This document shows, piece by piece, positions 21,388 to 33,112 of a DNA stretch of 64,000 nt. Within the stretch, counting starts at the first letter, position 1. Each line of letters begins with the position of its first letter. Location: positions 496,001-560,000 of the forward strand of contig JAOTOM010005186.1 of the NCBI GenBank assembly GCA_034440615.1, given 5' to 3'. Under the pieces are notes generated by a model, which had not been told where the DNA came from, did no database searches, and saw nothing but the letters and a program-made list of their open reading frames with translations. The position numbers and the translations under genes were made by a program. The stretch comes from Ashinkailepas kermadecensis (lineage: Eukaryota; Arthropoda; Thecostraca; Neolepadidae).

Positions 21388-21960
21388 ACAGTGTTAAAAT
21401 AATGTGTTTGTTAGGTATGAGATGTTGAAGCAAGCACAGTAGGATGTCAACATTTGTTGTGGGAACAGATTGTTTGAGGTAAATTTACAGTTTAAGGTGA
21501 TTTTTTTATTCTTGGAATTTCTTTTTCCAATGCACTGTTTATGAATGTGGTAAACATGATGCAACCACTTATTTCCTCTGCAAATCCATACTTTCCAGTT
21601 GGGAGGCAATGTAACACCAAAAAGGGACACTGAGTTCAGTAATATACCATAAAAAGTAATGTTAAAAGTAAAGAAAATAATGTTTTGCTTATGTATGAGA
21701 TGTTGAAGCAAGCACAGTAGGATGTCAACATTTGTTGTGGGAACAGATTGTTTAAGAGGTAAAAGTACAGTTTAAGGTTATTTTTTATTCTTGGAATTTC
21801 TCTTTCCAATGCACTGTTTGTGAATGTGGTAAACATGATGCAACCACTTATTTCCTCTGCAAATCTATACTTTCCAGTTGGGAGGCAATTTAACAACAAA
21901 AAGGGGCACTGAGTTCAGTAATATACCATAAAAAGTAATGTTAAAAATAAAGAAAAAAAT
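21388..21960 (+). repeat. tandem duplication of about 285 bp
   Basis: The stretch gatgttgaagcaagcacagt then aggatgtcaacatttgttgt occurs at about 21421 and 21703, with high identity through aaaaagtaatgttaaa at each end. The unit start (gttaggtatgagatg) resembles dispersed repeat X at 3.25 kb. Confidence 0.85.
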
Positions 21961-22556
21961 GTAGCCTAACCCAACCCAACCCACCCAAACCTTACATGCA
22001 AGAACAACTTTGAAAAACTGCAAATTTCAAACTTTTTTCTTCTTCTAAAACTACAAATTAAAAATCATATCCTAGGATATTTTTGGGGAGAAAAAGAGGG
22101 TTAAAAAAATCCCCAATATTTTGACTATTTTTTCAACTTAAAAGAAAATTATAACATAATATAACCAAGCATAACCCCTTTGTTTGCTTTATGGAGGTAA
22201 AATGTATGTAAAACCTGTCTCATAGATACCCTAAGCTGCAACAATACTGTACAGTGTGAAATACTTAGCATAGGTGCAGCAAGATCTTACATATCCTGGA
22301 GACATACTATGAAATGTTTGTCTATCACAATCTATAAGAATGTGATATGAGCATGATACTTACCCAGGCATAAGCAAAATACAGCCAGAAATGAAGCATA
22401 AGGACTTCATAAACACATGAAGAAGCATGGTGTTGATGCTTCAGTATTATTGTGCTTTAAGATAGTAACAAGACAAGTTTTTACACACCTTTGCCTCCAT
22501 AAAGCAAACAAATAGGTTAGGTTACGTTAAGAACAGGTTACGTAGGTAACCTGTTT

Positions 22557-24060
22557 CTGGTTAAACAGAATGTTCAGATTCATCTTGATAGGCACAATCT
22601 TTTAAGGGATACTCAACATGGATTTCGATCTCGAAGGTCTTGTTTAACTAACCTTTTGGAGTTCATGGAGTATGTTACTAAAGAAGTAGACAATCAAAGC
22701 AGGATAGATGCTGTGTACTTGGACTTTAGCAAAGCTTTTGATAAAGTTCCACACTGGAGGCTAATTCATCAACTACAGCAACATGGGATTGTTGGAAAAG
22801 TTCTAGGTTGGATTGAAGCATGGATGAGGGGAAGGAAACAAAAGGTAATGTTAAATGGATGTAAATCTGATTGGAAGGATGTTCTGAGTGGAGTACCACA
22901 GGGCTCTGTTCTAGGGCCACTTCTCTTTATCATCTTTGTAAATAACATTGAGGTAGGGTTGAGGAATAGTGTTCAAATTTGCAGATGGCATCAAGCTAAT
23001 AGGAGTGGCAAACAGTTGTGATCAATCTAGAAATATTCAACTAGACCTGCAGGACCTAAAAAAGGGGGCTGATCAATGGCAGATGTCTTTCAACTATGAC
23101 AAGTGTAAGGCTATGCATCTGGGGTCGGGAAGTGAGACTTTCAGATATACAATGGGTGGGAGGGAACTGGATGTTATTGAAGAGGAAAGGGACTTAGTTG
23201 TGTTGGTTTCAAAAGACCTTAAAGCAGAAAAGCAATGTAGCTCAGCTAGGAACAAGGCACTCAGAATGCTGGGACTCATTAATAGAAGTGTGATGTATAA
23301 GAGCAAGGAAGTCATGAAAAAATTGTACTTAGCATACGTGCAACCCCACTTGGAATATTTTGTACAAGCTTGGAGACCCTACCTACAAAAATATATAGAC
23401 AAGTTAGAGAGAGTGCAGCACAAAGTGACTAGACTCATCAGTGGAATAGGTGACCTAGAATATGGAGAAAGGCTTGTGGCATTAGATATGTACTCACTCA
23501 AGTATAGGAGATTAAGGGGGGACATGATTGAAATGTACAAAATTGTTAAAGGAAATTTAAATGGTGCTCTTCAGTTTAGAGTATCACATAGGGGTCATCA
23601 ATTCAGGTTAGACAAGTTGAGGTGTAGGACAGTTAAGTGAAAACAGGTCTTCAGTCAAAGGGTTGTTGATCAGTGGAAAGGGCTGCCTGATGCCACCAAC
23701 TGAAAAGTGCTGCTGATGTTGTGGGGAGTTCCTCATTGAATGTATTTAAAAGTAGGGTGGATAAATTTTTTAGACAGGAAAATCTTGTTTTTTAGTTCTA
23801 ATTTGTGATGGATGGGGTGAGATGTATGTTAAGTAAGTGTGCATGGCACAGACCCCTTTAAGCAGGCATGGATGCAGTTTGAAAATTATTGACAAGGCAT
23901 TCAATCCACATGTGTTAAGAGAGATCAGGGGAATAGGGCTGGAAAGCTAGGGTAGATAGGCATTGATAGGTGTGTGGGATATTGGAGGACTGGTTCTTCA
24001 GGATGTGGGATGGTTGGGGAGGGTCTTTTTACCAGGCTTATATTATCTTCCATTTACAGA
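22557..24060 (+). mobile_element. CR1/L2-like LINE, copy 1 (reverse transcriptase part)
   Basis: The frame encodes LLRDTQHGFRSRRSCL, VYLDFSKAFDKVPHWRLIHQ, then GVPQGSVLGPLLFIIFVNNI. After a frameshift near 22970 come FADGIKLIG and KDLKAEKQCSSARNKALRML, then AYVQPHLEY. The catalytic FADD is FADG, and the frameshift and lost N-terminus make it non-functional. Sequence like the 3' UTR of copy 2 (agcaggcatggatgcagttt) follows. Confidence 0.88.
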
Positions 24061-24074
24061 CTTAACTGGATGGG

Positions 24075-24715
24075 CCCTTGGGTCTCTTATTAAGTCCAAT
24101 GCTTTATAACTTTATATAGGGTGTACCTAGCAGTGGATTCAGCACCTTCCTTCGGGATGTGATACTGATGAGATTGTCTATGGTAGCACAATGGGTATGA
24201 TAGGAGTTTGTAATTGTTCAGTGTGTTATGCAACAGCAAATGAGTCTCTTATTAAGTCTAAATGCTTTATAACTTTATATAGGGTGTACCTAGCAGTGGA
24301 TTCAGCACCTTCCTTCGGGGTGTGATACTGATGAGATTGTTTATGGTAGCACGATGGGTATGATGGGAGGAGTTTGTAATTGTTGAGTGTGTTATGCAAT
24401 AGGAAGTGAGTCTCTTATTAAGTCTAAATGCTTTATAACTTTATATAGGGTGTACCTAGCAGTGGATTCAGCACCTTCCTTCAGGATGTGATACTGATGA
24501 GATTGTCTATGGTAGCACAATGGTAGTGTGTTATGCAATAGCAAGTGAATTGGTGCTAGATAGGCTGCAATATATAGCTTCCTAGGAACTTGAGGTAAGG
24601 GATTGATTGGGGTGAGAGTATGTACATTTCTAGTACCTTTTCCAGATTGGCTTAACCCAGATGGGCCCCTGTGGCTCTTATTAAGCCTTAACACTTTATG
24701 ACTTTATGACTAAGA
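24075..24715 (+). repeat. about 155-170-bp tandem repeat, three copies plus a partial one
   Basis: The stretch ctcttattaagtctaaatgc then tttataactttatatagggt recurs at about 24090, 24242 and 24411, each with gtgtacctagcagtggattc. It follows directly on LINE copy 1 and ends with ctttatgactttatgac. It may be part of the LINE 3' UTR. Confidence 0.8.
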
Positions 24716-24774
24716 AAAAATGTCACAAAAAAATGAAAACAGGAAGTTGATTTTTTTTCTTCAAAAGCAGCTGA

Positions 24775-24803
24775 TGTTAGGTTAGGCTAGGTTGGGTTAG
24801 GTT
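24775..24803. repeat. interstitial TTAGG tract
   Basis: The run gttaggttaggctaggttgg then gttaggtt is a degenerate (TTAGG)n, the arthropod telomeric motif. Confidence 0.7.
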
Positions 24804-25059
24804 TTTTAAGTTAGAAAATTTTCAGAACATAAATTGCTGAATTTTGTCCTAACTTTATTCATTTGAATTTGTATCCAAAGGGAGGTTAGGCTATGTTGCA
24901 TTTATATTTTATTTTAAAAACATTTTGTTCTGCTGTTACCTAACTTAAAGCCCCCTTTTGGTGTTATTTTGCTCACAACTTGAAAAGTAAGCATTTGTAC
25001 AGAAAATAAGTGGTCCCATCATCTTAGTCACATGTCACACCTTAAAGGACAAAGTTACC

Positions 25060-25140
25060 ATTTTGGAAAGGATGATGCTTCAGTACTCAATAAGTGGTAT
25101 GTTCCACCCTATTTCATGAATAATTTATCACTGCAACTCA
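25060..25140 (+). repeat. dispersed repeat family X, fragment
   Basis: Contains ggatgatgcttcagtactca, ataagtggtatgttccaccc and tttcatgaataatttatcac, matching the end of repeat X at 3.7 and 50.5 kb. Confidence 0.55.
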
Positions 25141-25510
25141 CTTTTGTATTGTAATTTTGGCTCACCAACTGAAAAGTAAGCATTTGCAGAGCAACTAAGT
25201 GATCACATCCAGGAGTGGTTTTATATACTTTTACTGGGGAAAATATCCCTCAATATTGATTTCCCCCCATCCCATTCCACAAAAACTTTCAGCATGGTAC
25301 CCTAGTGTGCTCCCCCCCCCCCACTCAATCCATTTGGGCCTGCCCATTGCCTTTATGTACCTATTTTGGGTAAATTTGCCTTAAACATGTTTTTTATCTT
25401 GTGAAAATTTTCTTCAGAATACCATGTGTATGAAGGTGACTAAGATGATGGACCACTTATTTTCTGTGCAAATGCAATTTTTTGTTGAAAATTTTCCAAC
25501 TTCAAGAAAA

Positions 25511-25713
25511 CCTAAACTAACCTAACCTAACCAAACCTAACCCATTTGTTTGCTTTATGGCAAATGCATGTAAAAACATTTCTTGTTATCACCTTAAAGC
25601 ACAATAATACCTACCAAAAAGCTTTTAAGAAAAAAAATCATGATAATTTTTTAATTTTTTAAAAGAATTTTATTCTTGAAAAGCAGGTTAGGTTAGGTTA
25701 GGTTGAGTTAGGT
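25511..25713. repeat. two interstitial TTAGG tracts in opposite orientation
   Basis: A CCTAA-strand run (cctaaactaacctaacctaa) lies at 25511-25543 and a TTAGG-strand run (ggttaggttaggttaggttg) at 25685-25713. Together they form a loose inverted pair about 140 bp apart. Confidence 0.7.
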
Positions 25714-27339
25714 TTCTTTGTCTAGTTTGAGAATTTTCAGCAAGTAAATCGCTTTACATTTTATAATTTAATATTTTGGGTTTTTTTCCAAAGGTATGTT
25801 TGGCTGTTAGGTTATGTTGCATTTTTATTTCATTTTTTAAACAATTTTTTATGCTATATTACCCAACCAAAAACCCCTTTTTGGCATTATTTTGCTCCCA
25901 ATCTGAAAAACATTTGCACAGAAAATATATGGTCCCATCATCTTAGTCACCTTCATAAGCATTGTATGCAAAAGAAAATAAACACCTTTTAAAACAAATT
26001 TACCATATTTTGCCCCCCCCCCCATCCGTCCCACAATCATCTTCAGAAATCAACACCCATGGTCACATGATGTTAGCCACATTCATGAACAATGCACTGG
26101 GAAAAGAAATACGAAGAAGTGGAAGATTACCTAAAAGTACAAATGTACTCTCATTTCATCATCACTTCAACTTGCACCGGGGCGGAGCACCACTGCATAA
26201 GTGCCCTCCGTCTCGCCAGTTAACTAAAATAAATTACTTGCAAAATAAAAAGTCACGCCTCAATTGCGATTCGTCGTGCGAACACACTTCATATCCGAAC
26301 CAATGCAGGAAAGGGCCTACAGACCTACAGACTAATGTAAACAAACAAGAATGCGTCGCATTTCGCCCGAGTATTCTGGAAACTAGAGGAGGCCGATTTT
26401 CGATGATCAGTACATAACATCAGCTGTTTGTCGAGTATTTTGTAAGAAGTCCATTTTTGAGAGGCAGAAGAAAATGAACCAATGGATACTAGACACTTTT
26501 TCTATTGAAATTGAATTATACTTCCAATTTCAATATCATATAGTTATTATTATTTTGATTGGCGGTCTATCATTCACAGACAATTTTTCAATGAGTGCGT
26601 AAGTCATCTCTTACAGAGATAGCACTTGAGCGATTCGCCTCTATTATCATTAGGGGCCTCAGGTCACGGAACAGAAGGATGTTGGAGAGCGGCTGAGGTG
26701 GAGAAATGGAGGAGGCTGTGGTGTAGAAGGAAAATTTCATTAAATTCATTTCAGGAGATATCCTGTGTCCTGATGCAAAATTTGAGAAAATATGTATTCT
26801 ATGCTGGAAGGAGGTGACGGTGCGTGAATACCTATTTCGGTGTCTGGCGTCATTGCCTTCGGTGCCAGGTGAGTGACGACGGCCATGTTTCCTAGTGTCC
26901 CCAGTACCCTTCGTCTGGTTGGGCATTATTTTCTCATGCTTTGCATGGATCTCATGATCTTGACTATTTACGCGTTCACGAAGGTGATTCTGATATGTCC
27001 ACTAAGATGTCACCACTGGCGAACCCAGTGGAGTACAAATGGCAATAACTGTTGGTGACCTTCAACATCCCTTCTTTGTGGTGGACTTCACTTCAACTTT
27101 GGAGTTTGTCTATCGTCTTTGTGATAAGAATTTCCAGTTTGTGTTTCAGCTATATATGCGGTGATGTGTACGTGTATGGTCAAACTTGGAAATGTTTTAA
27201 TATATTAATTAACTATAAACCCCTCCTTACTTCCATGCACAAATATTAGTAGGTAGGTGCCTACCTAGGTAGGTAGGTACATCAGGCAACTTATATGATA
27301 GCATAAACTAATATAAAGTGCAACAATAGCCAACAATCC
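25714..27339. other. AT-rich intergenic sequence, no gene recognised
   Basis: Holds poly-C runs (for example about 26013), short frames without known domains and a short (aggt)n tract near 27250. Confidence 0.4.
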
Positions 27340-27455
27340 TGACCATCAATGACTGTGATCAGGTAAAAAAGGAAGCCACACCACGATTCGAACCCACCAC
27401 CACTAGTACAGAAAGCAAGCTCCGTGACCAACGACACCAATTTGCCCAGACTTTG
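27340..27455 (-). mobile_element. tRNA-like SINE fragment, family D
   Basis: On the - strand it has aattggtgtcgttggtcacg, an A-box-like stretch, and gtgggttcgaatcgtggtgt as a B box, about 50 bp apart. I did not identify its tail or target duplication. Confidence 0.5.
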
Positions 27456-27552
27456 TCCACTGGAATATGCAAGGTAGAGCATGTAGACTGGAGAGGTATG
27501 ATCATTATGTCCCACCTAAAATGTTATGCTCAACCTAAAAAAAAGATGCAAC

Positions 27553-27571
27553 ATAACCTAACCTAACCTAG
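27553..27571. repeat. short interstitial CCTAA tract
   Basis: The run ataacctaacctaacctag is three to four copies of the complement of TTAGG. Confidence 0.6.
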
Positions 27572-27958
27572 CCTTACATTCCATGCAAGAATGCAAGGTA
27601 AATTTGGAGATCAAGGTAACTTGAATTTTTGGATTTTTTTAATACAATGCTTTTTGACATGATTAAGACTATGCAACAGAGTGGGAAACTTACTTTCCAG
27701 GTTGGGAGTCGGAGTGCATACCAACTTCTTCCGGAGTACATTTTCATGGACATTATTTTTTTTATGCATGGAATCTGTACCAGTAGCTGACCAGAAAAAT
27801 GTATGTAATCAGTACCTACATAATATGCATATGTTATATGCATTCTCATTTTTGGTCAAATAAAATGTCAAAACAGACGATGTGAACAATGGATGGCACC
27901 GCCCGGCAACGACTCGTAATAATCAGCACTCTATTGTCTCTCATAACTCACAGGAGCA

Positions 27959-27991
27959 ATATGCTAGCCATATGGAATATGGCTAGCATAT
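27959..27991. repeat. perfect 15-bp inverted repeat with 3-nt loop
   Basis: atatgctagccatat at 27959-27973 and atatggctagcatat at 27977-27991 are exact reverse complements, separated by gga. Partial copies of the arm (gctagccatatgg) follow at about 28012. Confidence 0.9.
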
Positions 27992-28469
27992 AGCAATATG
28001 CAGTACAAGGCTAGCCATATGGAAAAAAAAAACAAAAAACTTCACACTTCACCTTCAGCTCAGAGTGCATACCCACCTATGCAGCAAATTTCATATGTAA
28101 TATGAAAGCAACTCTGCTACCACACACACCAGGAGGAAATACGGAAAGTAACGATATGTGCAATATGTCACTGTAAGTGGCAATAAAATTGACATCTGAG
28201 GGCAAGCTAACTTTTATAAATGCACTTTGCATTATATTTTATAGGGACAGAGTCTCATAAATTGTGACTATATTCTTCTCGCACACACTAGCGGGCATCC
28301 AGACACGCTTGTTGCAGGTGCATGTTTCAGAGTTCTTGAATGGCATCAGGAACCTACCTGTTTTCTTTATTTACTGGAGATCCCCCAATGTCCGCATTAA
28401 CATTGCGTCTGATGCCTAACGTAAAACATTGATTCCAAATTTTTCAAAACGGAATTACAATGAGTTCAG

Positions 28470-30890
28470 GATCTTCCTGAATTAAATTAATTTGGAGGAC
28501 TTATTGATCAGCTTAGATGTTTATGAAATGTGCAGAACGATAAAAGATAAACTAGTTCAAGGTCAGGATAGGTTCATTCCTAATGGACAAATTAGTTTAA
28601 CCAGGATCAAGCACCCTTCATGGCTGACCAGGGAAGTAAAGCATTTACTGGAGTCAAAGAAACAGGCATTCAAAAAACTAAAAGATGCTAACTGAGGTAA
28701 ACCTCAAATCATATAAAATAGCTAGAAATAAAGTTAGGTGTGTTAGGGCATCTAAAAGACTGGCTAAAATCAAATTAGCTCAAGAATGTTCAGCAGGTGA
28801 TGCTAAGAGATTCTTTAGCTTCTACAAATTTAAGGCCAAAAGTGTAGTATAGGATGACTGGAGGTAGATGGGGAAATAGTGGTAGATGATTGTGATATAG
28901 TGGAATCTCTAAGCAAGCAATTCTCATCAGTCTACTAAAGATAATTATGGTACAGTAGGAACAACTGAAGGTTATGCCATGACAGGTGATAGGCTGGAGG
29001 ATCTTACAATAACTACAGAAGCTGTAGAAAAGCAGTTGCAGAATATAATACCTAATAAAGCTTCTGGACCAGATTATATATATGCTAGGATCTTAGTAGT
29101 GTGCTAAAGCTTTAGCAGTTCCCCTAGGTATCATTATCAGGCGGTCTATGGAGTATTCTGAAGTACCTGGAGATTGGAGAAATGCAAACATGGTACCAAT
29201 TTTCAAAAAGGAAGTATGAAGTGTGTAGGAAACTACAGGCCAGTCAGTTTGACCTCAATAGTTTGCAAGGTACTGTAAAATCTGGTTAAACAGAATGTTC
29301 AGATTCATCTTGATATGCACAACCTTTTAAGGGATACTCAACATGGATTTCGATCTCAAAGGTCTTGTCTATCTAACCTATTGGAGTTCATGGAGTATGT
29401 TACTAAAGAAGTAGACAATCAGAACAGGATGGATGTTGTGAACTTGGACTTTAGCAAAGCTTTTGATAAAGTTCCACATGGAAGGCTAATTCATCAACTT
29501 CAGCAATATGGGATTGTTGGAAAAGTTATAGGTTGGATTGAAGCATGGTTGAAAGGAAGGAAACAATGGGTAGTGTTAAATGGATGTAAATCTGATTGGA
29601 AGGATAATCTGAGTGGAGTACCACAGGGCTCTGTTCTAGGGCCACTTCTCTTTATTATCTTTGTGAATAAAATTGAGATAGAGCAGATTAATAGAGTGTT
29701 TACATTTGCTGGTGGCATCAAGCTGGTAGGGCTAAATGACCTCATAGTTGGCACACCCTTAAGCCCAAATAACCAACCAATCAAGCTGGTAGGAGTGGAT
29801 AACAATAGAGATCAATCTAGTAATATTCAACTAGACTTGGAGGACATCAAAAGTGGGCTGATCAATGGCAGGTGTCTTTCAACTCTGATGAGTGTAAGGT
29901 TATGCATCTGGGGTCTTGAGGTGAGACTTTCAGATATGCAATGGGAGGGAGGGAACTGGATGTTATTGAAGAGGAAATATACTTAGGTGTGTTGGTTTCA
30001 AAAGACCTTAAAGCAGAAAAACATTGTATCTCAGCTAGGAACAGGGTACTCAGACAGCTGGGACCCATTAATAGGAGTGTAAGATATAAGAGCAAGGAAG
30101 TCATGAAAAAAATATACTTAGCATATGTGCGACCCCACTTGGAATATTCTGTACAAGCATGGAGCCCCTACCTAGAAAAAAAAGATATAGATATGTTAGA
30201 AAGAGTGCAGCACAAATCCACTGGACTCATCAGTGGAATAGGTAACTTAGAATATGTTGAAAGGCTTATGGCATTAGGTATGTACTCACTCAAGTATAGG
30301 AGATTAAGTGGGGACATGATTGAAATGTACAAAATTGTTAAAGGGCTAGATCCTAGGTCAATTTGAATGATGCTCTTTGGTTTAGAGTATCACATGGGGG
30401 TCATCAATTCAGGTTAGACAAGTTAATGTGTAGGACAGTTAGCGACAACAGGTCTTCAATCAAAGGGTTGTTGATCAGTTGAATAGGCTGCCTGCTGATG
30501 TTGTGGTGAGTTCCTCATTGAATGTATTAAAAGTAGGGTGGACAAATATTTAAGATGGGAAAATCATGTTTTTGAGTTATAATTAGTGATGTATGGGGTG
30601 ATATTTATGCTAAGTAAGTGTGCACGACACAGACTCCTTTAAGCAGGCATGGATGCAGTTTGAAAATTATTGGTAAGGCATTCAATCCACATGTGTTCTC
30701 ACCTGGTTCTCTTACCTGGTTGACTCCCCAAATTCTCAAGATCACTCACCCAGAGATGAGTTCCGTGTTAAAAGGGACCAAGGGAATAGGGCTGGATAGC
30801 TAGGGTAGATAGGCATCGATGGGTGTGTGGGATGTTGATGGATGGTTCCTTTAGGATGTGGTGATGGTTGGGGTGGGCCAACCTGGATGT
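28470..30890 (+). mobile_element. CR1/L2-like LINE, copy 2 (pre-RT region, RT and 3' UTR)
   Basis: Encodes KLVQGQDRFIPNGQ and PSWLTREVKHLLESKKQAFK (the region before RT). Then come LLRDTQHGFRSQRSC, NLDFSKAFDKVPHGRLIHQL, GVPQGSVLGPLLFIIFVN and KDLKAEKHCISARNRVL. The active-site motif reads FAGG instead of FADD. Stops and frameshifts interrupt it, for example at 28693. A 49-bp foreign insertion lies at 29731-29779. The endonuclease half is absent. Confidence 0.88.
29731..29779 (+). mobile_element. 49-bp LINE/SINE-tail insertion inside LINE copy 2
   Basis: Flanked by perfect atcaagctggtagg at 29717-29730 and 29780-29793. LINE copy 1 at 22982 shows the empty site (atcaagctaataggagtgg). The insert ends aagcccaaataaccaacca, the shared tail. 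Confidence 0.93.
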
Positions 30891-31329
30891 ATTTAAACAC
30901 GATAATGATCACAAGGACATAGATCTTATGTCCGCCGGTTATCACTTCGATTGAGGAAATTTTGGAAATCTATATTATTTCCGAAATGCAATTGGGCACA
31001 TGCACCCATTTTGATGGGTGCATGCTTATTGACGTTACACGCTTTTGCTATGTTGATTTCAGTTGTGCTGCTTTGTTGATTGAAGAATTACTGAACTGTT
31101 CATTGTTCCCTTCACGCGATGACATGCTGTATGCTAAGCGGAGGATGAAGGTGCTTCAGTGTCCGTAGCAGGATAGGTCTGACACCAGCAGTAAGTGGTG
31201 TTTGTTGGTGGTTTAGGTGGTGTTATAGTTCTTTCAATGCTGGCTTCTTTGAAACAAACATTGTTTGCTTTCCCTTGTCAGTCACGAATGGCATTTAACA
31301 TTGTTGATTATCATCTTCCTATTGAAGAT

Positions 31330-32130
31330 GAACCTATCCTGACCTTGAACTAGTATACATTTTGAATTTTCCACATTTGATATGCATCTGGACCTGACAG
31401 TGACTCTTCCCGCTGAATTTCACCCAAGAATAGCCTGAGGTCATCATGCTTCCCTTGATTAAATTTGGAAATACTGTCCAATTTTCATTGCCAGCATATC
31501 CAGCATACAACGAAAAGCGTATGCTGTTATTATAACTATCTCCTAAGGTCTCTCCTATCCTTGCATTATGGTCAACATTTTCATAATTTATATGTACTAA
31601 ATGTAATATTTAATTTCCCCTTGTGGGCTCATCTACCAGTTGAAATAAAAATCCCTGGTAGTAAGCATTTTGGTCCCTTCCTGATTTGGTTATGCTTCTA
31701 ATTTTGTCCCAAAGCCTAGTATATTAGTATCCCCAATAATGGTGTCCTACCATACAATCTCTGACTTATCTCTTCTTGCATGTACCTGTGTATGTCTTCA
31801 TCCTGATATAGTGACCTATAACACAACCTAATCCATAATTTTGTTCCTTTCTTGAGCATCAGGTCTAACCATAATGATTCTTCTCCCTCATTACACAAAC
31901 TTCTCTACATCAAGATATTTCATATCTTGACTTTGCCTTTGATGTTATAGCCAATCAATTCAAATGTCTGCCAGTTATCTGTAAAATTGCATTTATTGAC
32001 CCACGCCTCAGTTGCACATACCAAATGTAGTTTTGTTTCAGACAACATGCAAGCATGAAGTTCCGCAATGTTGTGTCTGACACTTCTGATCTTTGCATAA
32101 AACATGATAAGCCACGCTTTTCTTTCTCAG
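31330..32130 (-). pseudogene. CR1/L2-like LINE, copy 3: endonuclease region only
   Basis: On the - strand, frames encode YAKIRSVRHNIAELHACMLS, CATEAWVNKCNF and FELIGYN. Next is EESLWLDLMLKKGTKLWIRL with YRSLYQDEDI, then QLVDEPTRGN and RIGETLGDSYNNSIRFSL. These match the apurinic-endonuclease domain of LINE ORF2 in order. The 3' side ends at ctagttcaaggtcaggatag, which also occurs at 28551 in copy 2, so it is the same family. Stops show it is dead. Confidence 0.7.
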
Positions 32131-32967
32131 CACTTTACTTTCACAGCACGCTTTATTATATAAGCTTCCTCCCCCATAGCCTGCCTAGTATCACCGCCAT
32201 GGACAGCTTTGCAGGACCTCCTCATACGTACACTACTTAGTAGTTCAACTCCTTTCTTGAGATGAAATATATCCAAAGCAAGCATCTACTTCCTCCCAAT
32301 AGTCATCCCAAAAATCCAAAAGCTGCAATGGCGGACAAAGATCCCATTGTCCACATAAAGCTCGGATCACAACTCACGATTTTGTATGAGGATTGTTGGT
32401 GTTTTGGGAGAGGATCTCCTTGGGTGAAACGCTAGAATGGGTAGGTGAAACGCAGGGTGAAGCATCAAAATCCCAGGGAGGGGGATTCCTTCGATGAAAC
32501 GCATGGTGAAACATCAGAATACCATCACTTCAAAATCGAGAAATCCGAATTACCCCGAATCGCACCAATCATTCAGGTCACAGGGCACCTCAAACCACGT
32601 AATGGTCAAAAATAGCCTTCAGGGTGTGTTCAGAGCCGCGACGTGTCAGTAATCCCAATGTTTCCAAGTGCCGCATGCGTCAAAACCCCCAACTCGGCCG
32701 ACGACAGCACGGTGGCAACGGGAAGGCAAACGACTGCGCCGTTGTGGGCCACCACCTGCAGGTGGCCGGATGTGCACCACCTGACTGGCGGTACGTTGCC
32801 AGGGGCGGCCGCGGACTTCAGCCGAGGACGGCCGTCTCGTGTGACGAGAGGTGGCCGTCGCCGTCTAGCCAGCGCGCCGCCAGCCAGTCCGTGCAGCACC
32901 GGTAACCCGCCTCGGCCCAGCCCAGCCCAGCCCAGCCCAGTCCGGCCCAGCCCAGCCCGGCCGCGCC
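32131..32967. other. upstream region of the ZFAND5/6 gene
   Basis: AT-rich sequence turns GC-rich at about 32640. A (cccag)n run at 32915-32945 sits in the likely 5' UTR just before the ATG. A transcription start cannot be placed from the sequence alone. Confidence 0.35.
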
Positions 32968-33112
32968 ATGGACCAGGAGCAGAACCAGATGCAGTCGGCA
33001 CCGCAGCTGTGCGGCAACGGCTGCGGCTTCTACGGCAGCCCGTCCTTCGACGGACTCTGCTCAAAATGCCACAAGGACATCGCCAAGAGTCAGGCGGACA
33101 AGGCCGAGCAGG
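32968..33112 (+). CDS. ZFAND5/6: ZFAND5/6 exon 1: A20 zinc finger
   Basis: The exon starts [20 protein letters not shown] and continues [17 protein letters not shown], which is the A20 finger (C-x3-C-x11-C-x2-C). It ends G|GTGAGT, leaving one base that makes Gly with the next exon. An 18-bp antisense-donor array begins within a few bases of this donor. Confidence 0.93.

Noticed and set aside
22557..30890. Functional reverse transcriptase genes
   Set aside because: Both copies have a damaged FADD active-site motif (FADG, FAGG), frameshifts and no endonuclease half.
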